Both the position numbers and the translations under genes were made by a program. Below are positions 1 through 5,324 of a stretch of 7,830 nucleotides of DNA, in pieces. Source of the DNA: Thermoplasmata archaeon (GTDB lineage Archaea; Thermoplasmatota; Thermoplasmata; Lutacidiplasmatales; UBA184). Position 1 is the stretch's first letter. Each line of letters opens with the position of its first letter. The stretch spans positions 1-7,830 of the forward strand of contig JABEUK010000067.1 of the NCBI GenBank assembly GCA_013044425.1. The letters are read 5' to 3'. Below the pieces are notes generated by a model that was not told the origin of the DNA, made no database searches, and saw only the letters and a program-made list of their open reading frames with translations.

Positions 1-1344
1 GACGAAGGTCCATCCCTCGGAAAGCAGCGACTCGGCCTCCGCAAGCGAAACCGGCTTCTGGGCGGCGTGTCCGTTTCCGTTCCCCGACTTCGGCGTTCCC
101 CCCTCTCCACCGAGCAGCCGGGTCCGAAGCAGGGCGAGGATGTCCTCGTTCGAGTCCTCCATGTGCGCGACCGCTTCCTCGGGAGATAGTCCGGCGACGC
201 CGAGCAGCGTCCGCCGGAATTCGGCAGCCACGTTGGTCCTGCCCTGCGTATTGGTTTCCAGGAACTCCGAGGCGTTGGCGTATTCCCGGCGAGCCTCTAC
301 CAGCAGCTCCTCTCCCCAGCGCTTGCCAACATGGTAGCGAGAGGAAGATCCACCATCGTGGCCGAGGATAGCCTCGCGCAGGTCGCGAGAGATTCGACCC
401 TGCCCCTCTGCAAGAAGAAGGCGCGTGGAACAGTAAGCGCGAAGGACGTACGGACGCCAGCGAACTCCTTCGGGGACCGATGATTGGAGGGCCGATCGGA
501 CCTCCTCAACCACGACCTTCGTGGTCAGGAACCCTTTCGAGTACCGGGCATTCTGCTGCGAGCGCAGGGCCACTCCCCGCGTGATGTTCGAAGCCACGAC
601 CGGGGACTCAGGGGTGAGCGCCTCCCCTCCTCCTCCCCGGTCCTCGAGATACGCCAGAAATGCCGTAGCGAGTTGCGGAGAACCGAAGGTGACGTAAGAC
701 ACACGGGTCTTGCTCAGGCTGGCCGGGACTCTGATGGTGAAGGGGACGTCAGTGAAGCTGGGCTTGCCCTTCTCAAATTTCAGGTCGGGGAGGTCGGAGA
801 GTCTGAGCCCGTTCTCCCCCTGATAGGATCCGAGGACCCCGGGACGGACCCCAGCATGAGCCATGAAGAGGGCAAGAACGCGGCCGCGGAGTGACAGATG
901 ATCCAGGACGCGTCCCAGCTCCTCAGGGCGTGGAATCCGCTCCTTGGAGAGGCTGGCCCCCTTGATCGGGGAGAGGACCGGGAATCCGTCAAAGGCGACT
1001 CGGTGGAACCGAAAAAGCGACTTGAGCCCTTCGAAGAATTTAGAGATGTACGAATCGAGACGCCCTGCCCGCTTCAGCTTTGCAGCGTCCTGGATTAGCA
1101 GGTCCCGCAATCGATCTGGATCCTTCTTGGCAAGTGCAAGTACCTTCGCCGGAGTCAAGGCGGTCCGTTCGAGGAGGAGGCCTAGTTGGCGCAGATATTG
1201 GTCGGCAGAGAGACGAGAGCGTAGCGAGCGGGCTTCCCACCATTGGAGTACCACAGGATCGGAGAGAAGAGTCTTGTGCCGGCCAATCACCCTCCCAGGC
1301 TCCACGACTGCAGGATTGGCTCGGCCGGGTGGATTCTTGCCCAT
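1..1344 (-). CDS. archaeal tyrosine recombinase (integrase), 3' end beyond window
   Basis: This frame is open for 448 codons from an ATG at 1344 to base 1 with no stop, so the C-terminus lies outside the window. It is a tyrosine-type site-specific recombinase, which cuts and rejoins DNA through a covalent 3'-phosphotyrosine. The catalytic set can be read: Arg167 (AHAGVRPGVLG), probable hairpin Lys212, Arg302 in YVLRAYCSTRL, His329 in LGHDGG and nucleophile Tyr337 in SSSRYHVGK. The His of the usual HxxR box is Tyr299, which I recall as usual in archaeal integrases of this type. An N-terminal SAM-like core-binding region (about 30-130) precedes the catalytic domain. After Tyr337 come a helical region, a Gly/Asn-rich linker near 415-430 and an EGWTFV segment; from memory of the family, the stop is probably a few tens of codons to the left. 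The start is supported by a TATA-like box 26 nt upstream and the residues that follow. It directly adjoins the tRNA 3' end, as integrases of integrated elements do. The base composition looks slightly richer in A/T than the genes to the right. Confidence 0.85.
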   Translation of the reverse strand, partial: MGKNPPGRANPAVVEPGRVIGRHKTLLSDPVVLQWWEARSLRSRLSADQYLRQLGLLLERTALTPAKVLALAKKDPDRLRDLLIQDAAKLKRAGRLDSYISKFFEGLKSLFRFHRVAFDGFPVLSPIKGASLSKERIPRPEELGRVLDHLSLRGRVLALFMAHAGVRPGVLGSYQGENGLRLSDLPDLKFEKGKPSFTDVPFTIRVPASLSKTRVSYVTFGSPQLATAFLAYLEDRGGGGEALTPESPVVASNITRGVALRSQQNARYSKGFLTTKVVVEEVRSALQSSVPEGVRWRPYVLRAYCSTRLLLAEGQGRISRDLREAILGHDGGSSSRYHVGKRWGEELLVEARREYANASEFLETNTQGRTNVAAEFRRTLLGVAGLSPEEAVAHMEDSNEDILALLRTRLLGGEGGTPKSGNGNGHAAQKPVSLAEAESLLSEGWTFV

Positions 1345-1366
1345 ACCTCTGGATAGGTAGGGGAGT

Positions 1367-1374
1367 ATTTGAAC
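1367..1374 (-). promoter_or_regulatory. TATA-like promoter element of the integrase gene
   Basis: On the minus strand the motif reads GTTCAAAT followed by A. Its centre is about 26 nt before the integrase ATG at 1344, the spacing expected of an archaeal TATA box driving a leaderless mRNA. No well-placed Shine-Dalgarno sequence is present: AGAGGT touches the ATG and is too close to work as one. The same 8 bases occur in the T-arm of the adjacent tRNA. Assignment rests on position and A/T content only. Confidence 0.45.
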
Positions 1375-1386
1375 GCTCGGGGGAGA

Positions 1387-1487
1387 TGTCGGAGGGGGGA
1401 TTTGAACCCCCGGCCCCAGGATATCTCCCGGGACGGTCGATCGTCCCGCTATGAGTCCCGTGCTCTACCGGGCTGAGCCACTCCGAC
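1387..1487 (-). tRNA. tRNA-Met (CAT anticodon, probably elongator), intron-containing
   Basis: The minus strand folds into a complete cloverleaf. The acceptor stem GTCGGAG (1481-1487) pairs with CTCCGAC (1388-1394), and the discriminator is A (1387). The D-stem is GCTC/GAGC. The anticodon stem CGGGA/TCCTG has one G-T pair. The anticodon CAT is at 1451-1453 in loop CTCATA+A. The T-arm is GGGGG-TTCAAAT-CCCCC (1395-1411). The 3' CCA is not encoded. The initiator is unlikely because the anticodon stem lacks the three consecutive G-C pairs of initiator tRNAs and the acceptor begins G1-C72. The gene could instead be tRNA-Ile2, whose CAT is modified to read AUA; the sequence alone does not fully exclude this. 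It lies 44 nt downstream of eS1 on the same strand, and no TATA box is visible in that gap, so co-transcription is likely. Confidence 0.9.
1423..1449 (-). other. 27-nt archaeal tRNA intron with bulge-helix-bulge
   Basis: The intron lies between tRNA positions 37 and 38, the canonical archaeal site. On the minus strand it begins with G, then CGGGACG pairs perfectly with CGTCCCG around a 6-nt loop, then GGAG and AT. GGAG pairs with exon CTCA (positions 32-35: three pairs plus an A-G mismatch). This leaves 3-nt bulges TA|G and AT|A at the two splice sites. That is the bulge-helix-bulge fold cut by archaeal tRNA-splicing endonuclease. The intron is not needed to fold the mature cloverleaf, which pairs fully once it is removed. 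Confidence 0.88.
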
Positions 1488-1531
1488 AAGGATTACGGGC
1501 GAGGACGGTCGGTCCATCGCGCGGCCGCCTT

Positions 1532-2242
1532 CTATGCTTCGGGCGGGGCTTCACCCGCGGCCGCGATCGGTTCGAGCCCCGCCGAGGGAATCGCGCTCGC
1601 GGGGCTCTCAGGCGCGGGTGCCTCGTCGACGATCGTTCCGAGGACCACCGAGGCGCGGATCTCGATCTTCTTGAGGGGGTAGAGCGCCTTCATCCCATGC
1701 GCGAGGAGCTTGACGAGGTCGCCGCCGAGTATCTCGCGAACGAACTCGGCTCCGGATCGGAGCTTGGCCTCTTCGATGAGGATCGAACGCATCTTGTGCC
1801 GCAATTCGGCCCGTAGCCGCGTCTGCAGGCGCTCCTCGCCGACAGCCACGGGTTTGAGAATAAACTGGACCCCGTCGCGGGTCGTCACGTCGACCGAGAG
1901 CTCGATCTTGGATCGTTTGCGCCGCGCGAGGCGTCGCACGTAGTCGGAGGTGAGCGCGTGGCCGATGAATTTCGTTTCGGCCACCCCGTCTCCGCCGATT
2001 CGCTCGATCTGAAACCGTAGCTTGACGTGGGCCTTCGCGACATCGGCGCCCCCGGTCAGCTCCTCGAGCGTCGTCTCGAGCGTGCGCCCGATGATCTGTT
2101 CCGGCTCGGTGGCGGTCGTTTCTCCAAGCTCGGCGTGCTGGAACAAGCCGGGGGCCCGGACCTTGAACCACTGCTTGGAGCGCCACTTGTCCTTGACCGT
2201 ACGGGCCAGGGTGGCTTTTCGCGGGGCTTCCTTCTCCGCCAT
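1532..2242 (-). CDS. rps3ae: 30S ribosomal protein eS1 (S3Ae)
   Basis: This 236-residue protein is the archaeal/eukaryotic small-subunit protein eS1, which in known ribosomes sits near the mRNA exit on the 30S platform. Recognisable family segments in order are VKDKW (about 17-21), IIGRTLETTLEELTG (about 50-64), HVKLRFQIERI (about 72-82), FIGHALTSDYVRRLARR (about 92-108), VDVTTRDGVQF (about 117-127) and the C-terminal core YPLKKIEIRASVVLGT (about 188-203). The ATG at 2242 gives a typical basic start (MAEKEAPRK) and sits about 32 nt after a TATA-like box. The core ends near residue 203. The remaining roughly 30 residues form an Ala/Pro/Glu-rich, presumably disordered tail (VDEAPAPES...EAPPEA) longer than in typical archaeal eS1 proteins of about 200 residues. 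It is followed closely by tRNA-Met on the same strand. Confidence 0.95.
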   Translation of the reverse strand: MAEKEAPRKATLARTVKDKWRSKQWFKVRAPGLFQHAELGETTATEPEQIIGRTLETTLEELTGGADVAKAHVKLRFQIERIGGDGVAETKFIGHALTSDYVRRLARRKRSKIELSVDVTTRDGVQFILKPVAVGEERLQTRLRAELRHKMRSILIEEAKLRSGAEFVREILGGDLVKLLAHGMKALYPLKKIEIRASVVLGTIVDEAPAPESPASAIPSAGLEPIAAAGEAPPEA

Positions 2243-2270
2243 GAGTCGCGGGGCGGCGAGCGGGGTACCC

Positions 2271-2277
2271 TACTTAA
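2271..2277 (-). promoter_or_regulatory. TATA-like box of the eS1 gene
   Basis: The minus strand reads GGTTAAGTAGG in an otherwise very GC-rich spacer. The TTAAGTA centre is about 32 nt before the eS1 ATG, so transcription should start about 6 nt before the ATG. There is no Shine-Dalgarno sequence between them, which fits a nearly leaderless transcript. Confidence 0.5.
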
Positions 2278-2385
2278 CCATGTCGAGACCGATGAGCCCC
2301 GTTCTCGGCGAGAAAACAGCACCGAGTCCCCGGTCGGAGACGCGGCAGCCGGTTTGGGACCTTTGTGAACGCTCGGAGTGATGGT

Positions 2386-2402
2386 CCGGCAGCGCCTGCC
2401 GG
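2386..2402. promoter_or_regulatory. 17-bp inverted repeat, possible operator upstream of MFS gene
   Basis: CCGGCAG-CGC-CTGCCGG is a perfect 7-bp dyad with a 3-nt centre. It lies 57-74 nt before the transporter ATG, in the divergent spacer shared with eS1. A second perfect 12-base palindrome, GGGCGGCCGCCC, follows at 2407-2418. The placement suits a regulator-binding site or an RNA stem-loop. In DNA this GC-rich, short palindromes also arise by chance, so the role is uncertain. Confidence 0.3.
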
Positions 2403-2459
2403 CCTCGGGCGGCCGCCCCCTCGGGACGCCCGGACCGCCGAGTGGTTCGAGATCGGTAC

Positions 2460-3704
2460 ATGGAAGGGACCCGAGAAGCACCGGCCCGACCTGCCGGCTT
2501 CCGCACGGTGCTCAAGAACCGACAGTATCTCCTCTTCCTCGCCTCGGCCAACTCCTCCGCCGTGGGCTACTCCGTCTACGCGATCTCGATCGTCTGGCTT
2601 GCCTACTCCGTTTCGGGCAGCCTGCTGATCGTTGGGGCGACGCTCTTCATCGAGTACGCCGCGTACACCGCAACCTTCCTGCTCGCACCGTGGGTCGACC
2701 GCGCCCGCAACATGCGGACGATCTTCCTCGTGAGCTACCCGATTCAGGCGGCGGCTGCGGCGTTGATCGGGATCGGGTTCCACGAGGGGATCCTCTCCGT
2801 GGGCCCCCTTCTCGCGCTCGTGGCCCTGATATCGATCCTTTGGGACCTGCCATGGGCGGCAGCGAACGCCGCTCCCGGCGTGCTCCTGCGCCCGGAGGAG
2901 CAGTTCGCGGCCCAAGGGGTGGCGGAGGCGGTCGGGGGAGCGAACAGCATCGCAGGGTTCGCGGTCGGGGGGGTCCTGATCCTCGTGGTGGGGCCGCAGG
3001 GCGGGATGTACCTGTACGCCGGGCTGCTCGTGGTCGGCGCGCTCCTCGCGATCCCGCTACACATCCCCGGCCATGGCCGGGAGGGTGAGAGCTTCGGGGA
3101 GAGCTTCCGCGACGGCTGGCGCGAGATATTCTCCGGACCGGGCCGGCCCCTCCTGCAGTTGGCGGCGATGGACTCGATCGTCGGGTTCTTCACCTCAGCG
3201 CCGGCACTCCTCATCACGCTGCTCGCGAGTGTGACGTACGCTGCATCAGCCTCGACAGGCTACGCGGTCCTGTTCACGGCCGAGGTGGTTGGAGGAGTCG
3301 CCGCCGGCCTCGTGCTGGGACGGCTTAACCCACGCGGGCGTATCGGTGGGGTACTGATCGGTTCGCTGTTCGCCGCGGCGGCGTTGATCGTTCTCGCCGT
3401 GAACCTCCCGCCGATCGTGGCGTTGGGCGGGATCGCATGGTTCGCGATCGGGTTCGCCACTACGGCCTACCTCAATGCGAAGTACGCCTTCCTACGAGCC
3501 GCGGTCCCGAAGGGCCGGCTCGGCCGCGTCGTCTCGAACATGTACCTATTTCCCGGAATCGCCGCCTCGATCGGAGCGCTGGTGATCGGCGACGCGGCCG
3601 GGAGCGGCAGTCCCTGGATGGTCGGGATCCTGATCGCCGCAGGGTTTCTCGCGGCAGGGCTGGTGGGGCTTTGGATGCCTCGGGTCCGGGCCTTGCGCTA
3701 CTGA
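2460..3704 (+). CDS. MFS transporter, 12 transmembrane helices
   Basis: This protein of 414 residues has twelve clear hydrophobic segments in two sets of six, split by a charged central loop (GHGREGESFGESFRDGWREIF, nt about 3070-3130). That is the layout of a major facilitator superfamily secondary transporter in the cytoplasmic membrane. The loop after helix 2 (APWVDRARNMRTI) matches the position and charge pattern of MFS motif A, in a degenerate form. The N-terminal TVLKNRQYLLFLASANSSAVGYSVYAISIVWLAY and overall length recall the enterobactin-exporter/macrolide-efflux-like MFS_3 group, so drug or metabolite export is the best guess; the substrate cannot be told. I chose the ATG at 2460, which leaves a short cytosolic N-terminus. 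A GTG at 2442 would add six residues (MVRDRY). Neither start has a convincing Shine-Dalgarno or TATA box. It stands alone: eS1 diverges from it and the next gene has its own promoter. Confidence 0.88.
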   Translation: MEGTREAPARPAGFRTVLKNRQYLLFLASANSSAVGYSVYAISIVWLAYSVSGSLLIVGATLFIEYAAYTATFLLAPWVDRARNMRTIFLVSYPIQAAAAALIGIGFHEGILSVGPLLALVALISILWDLPWAAANAAPGVLLRPEEQFAAQGVAEAVGGANSIAGFAVGGVLILVVGPQGGMYLYAGLLVVGALLAIPLHIPGHGREGESFGESFRDGWREIFSGPGRPLLQLAAMDSIVGFFTSAPALLITLLASVTYAASASTGYAVLFTAEVVGGVAAGLVLGRLNPRGRIGGVLIGSLFAAAALIVLAVNLPPIVALGGIAWFAIGFATTAYLNAKYAFLRAAVPKGRLGRVVSNMYLFPGIAASIGALVIGDAAGSGSPWMVGILIAAGFLAAGLVGLWMPRVRALRY

Positions 3705-3742
3705 ACGACGGAGCGGTAGTGCGCTCGAAGCGATAGGCGAAA

Positions 3743-3752
3743 GTACATATTT
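3743..3752 (+). promoter_or_regulatory. TATA box with BRE-like purines for the AAA+ gene
   Basis: GCGAAAGTACATATTT is by far the most A/T-rich patch in the 69-base gap after the transporter. The TACATATTT element is centred about 26 nt before the GTG at 3774 and is preceded by a purine-rich GCGAAAG that suits a TFB-recognition element. The distance predicts transcription starting at or next to the GTG, giving a leaderless mRNA. It is one of the clearest promoters in the window. Confidence 0.65.
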
Positions 3753-3773
3753 CGACCCCAACTCCGCACCGGC

Positions 3774-5324
3774 GTGTCAGGTTCTTCATCCGACCGGCCC
3801 GGCGCCGTCATTCGCGTAGGAGCCCGGAGCACTGCGGCAGAACTGCGCGCCTCTCGCGTAGCGGTTCAGAGCCCCGGCGAACGCCTCCGAGCCCGTATCT
3901 TGGAGCAGTTGCGCGCCTCCGAAGCCAACGGCGACGATCGCACCACCGCCCTCGCGTCCCTCTTCCCGCACACGGTGCTCCCCGCGTCGACCTACGACGA
4001 CCTGGTCACGGCGCTCGTATCGGGGGCCCACGTGCTCTTCTTTGGACCCTCGGGCGCGGGCAAGACAAGCCTCGCGCGGGACGTCTGGGAGCTGTTCCCG
4101 AAGGAGGCATGGGTCGTCGAGGGATGCCCGGTGCTCGATCATCCGCTGAGCCTCATCGACCCCGCCACCGCGCTCCGGTTCCCTCCGTGCCCGATCTGCG
4201 TGCGCCGCTTCTCCCCGACTGGAGACCCGGGTTCGTTCGATCCGTCGTCGGTCGACGCGACCAAGGTCCCATCCGTCTACGCGCGGCTGAGAGAAGGATT
4301 CGGGTTCGCGCGACTTCAGGGAAGTTCGGAGGTGTTCCCGGACCATCTGACGGGCAACGTGAACCTGCGTAAGCTCGAGGAGATCGGGGACCCCATGAGC
4401 CCGCTCGTCATGGAGCCGGGCAAGCTCCTCCAGGCAAATCGCGGGATCCTGCTCGTGGACGAGATCGGCAAGCTTCCCCTCGGTACGCAGAACGTGCTCC
4501 TGCAGGCGCTCCAAGAGGGAACGGTCACCCCCTCCAAGTCCCGAGAGACCTTCCCCGCGGCGTTCATCGCGGTCGCGACCTCCAACCTCTCGGATCTCGA
4601 CAACATCAACGACCCGCTCTCCGATCGCCTGACCAGCCTGCACGTCGGCTACAACCCCCACCATGCCGACAACCGCCGGATCGTTGCCATCGGACGATCC
4701 GAGGCGCTCAAGACCTACGTACCCGAGATCCTCGTCGACGCGGGCATCCGAGTCATCGAATCCTGGCGGCTGCGGTCGAGCGACGACAATCCCGATATCG
4801 GCGAGGTCGGATCGAACCGCACGCTCATCGACGTCGGTGCACGGACGTCGGCGATCGCTACGTTGAACGGCCGATCAATCCCAGGGCCGGAAGACCTCAA
4901 GGCCGGTCTCCTCCACGCGATGCGCGGTCGGATCCGCGCCCGCAGCGGAGAGTCGTTCCAGCAGAACGTGCGCCGCATCACCGAGTTCATCGATCAGTAC
5001 CTCGATCCCGCGATCAAGCGCAGCGCGGGGATCTACTGGTGCCGGTTCTTCCGTGGAGTCCTGAAGGAGAGCACCCCCGAGGGAGAGGCCGTGGTCGCGG
5101 AGGGGCGCCGGCTCCAGGACGATGCGGAGCTCCAGACCCAGCTCGCCGGCACGACGGGAACCTTCCCGCGGTTCCACCGCTTCCTCGGGTACGTCACCGA
5201 TCGCGAAGGAGCGGCCGCTCCACCGGGAAACGTCGAGGCCGCGATCGCGGAGTTCCGGCTCCTCGATCGCTACTCCCTCTTCTCCTGCAAGGAGGAGGCC
5301 GACGACGACGCCCCCCTCCAGTGA
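3774..5324 (+). CDS. ChlI/BchI-like AAA+ ATPase, partner of VWA protein
   Basis: This 516-residue frame encodes an AAA+ ATPase of the magnesium-chelatase I type. Visible motifs are Walker A GPSGAGKTS (91-99, Lys97), the family segment LTGNVNLRKLEE followed by MEPGKLLQANRG, Walker B ILLVDE (Asp229, Glu230), sensor 1 Asn271 in ATSN, and a probable arginine finger Arg285 in LSDRLTS. The segment before Walker B matches the ChlI pattern better than generic MoxR. Between Walker A and Walker B lies an insertion with Cys118, His123, Cys139 and Cys142 (CPIC), a possible metal site. The C-terminal 150 residues include a helical lid (LLHAMRGRIRAR) and an acidic end (KEEADDDAPLQ). The GTG start is leaderless behind a TATA box at the expected distance. 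The stop TGA (5322-5324) lies on the +1-frame VWA gene. Such ATPases work with VWA proteins to remodel or insert metal into targets. No chelatase large subunit is present here, so the target is unknown. The end may be artificial: see the junction finding. Confidence 0.85.
   Translation: MSGSSSDRPGAVIRVGARSTAAELRASRVAVQSPGERLRARILEQLRASEANGDDRTTALASLFPHTVLPASTYDDLVTALVSGAHVLFFGPSGAGKTSLARDVWELFPKEAWVVEGCPVLDHPLSLIDPATALRFPPCPICVRRFSPTGDPGSFDPSSVDATKVPSVYARLREGFGFARLQGSSEVFPDHLTGNVNLRKLEEIGDPMSPLVMEPGKLLQANRGILLVDEIGKLPLGTQNVLLQALQEGTVTPSKSRETFPAAFIAVATSNLSDLDNINDPLSDRLTSLHVGYNPHHADNRRIVAIGRSEALKTYVPEILVDAGIRVIESWRLRSSDDNPDIGEVGSNRTLIDVGARTSAIATLNGRSIPGPEDLKAGLLHAMRGRIRARSGESFQQNVRRITEFIDQYLDPAIKRSAGIYWCRFFRGVLKESTPEGEAVVAEGRRLQDDAELQTQLAGTTGTFPRFHRFLGYVTDREGAAAPPGNVEAAIAEFRLLDRYSLFSCKEEADDDAPLQ
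5311..5316 (+). other. C6 run at AAA+/VWA frame junction (candidate frameshift site)
   Basis: Six consecutive C residues lie 6 bases before the ATPase stop codon TGA. Deleting one C gives GAC GCC CCC TCC AGT GAA GCG GTC GAA, which carries the ATPase frame straight into the VWA frame. The fused frame from 3774 to 7104 would be exactly 1,110 codons including the stop. Homopolymers are the usual place for sequencing indels and for RNA-polymerase slippage. An alternative repair is one extra C in the CCC at 5338-5340, which would let GTG 5321 (overlapping the TGA as GTGA) read directly into PDCERFVDD. Confidence 0.5.

Larger units (their letters stand above)
1..1411 (-). mobile_element. probable right edge of an element integrated at tRNA-Met
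   Basis: An apparently intact tyrosine recombinase gene begins 43 bases beyond the 3' end of a tRNA gene and runs in the same direction, away from the tRNA. Archaeal integrative plasmids and viruses commonly recombine at tRNA 3' halves and leave the integrase beside the rebuilt tRNA. The boundary is therefore likely within the tRNA 3' half (about 1387-1422), and the element would extend left beyond the window. No second attachment copy can be seen here, so the extent and present mobility are inference. A resident integrase-family gene that simply sits by a tRNA is the alternative. Confidence 0.45.

Noticed and set aside
484..894. Plus-strand open frames over the left 1.3 kb
   Set aside because: The minus strand carries a recombinase with all catalytic motifs in order, so the plus-strand frames are shadows.
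2305..2327. CTCGG...CCGAG hairpin in the eS1-MFS spacer
   Set aside because: A 5-bp stem with a 13-nt loop is expected by chance in DNA this rich in G and C, and it has no evident context.
2376..2383. C-box-like GTGATGG as part of a C/D guide RNA
   Set aside because: No matching D box (CTGA) or C'/D' pair lies at a suitable distance.
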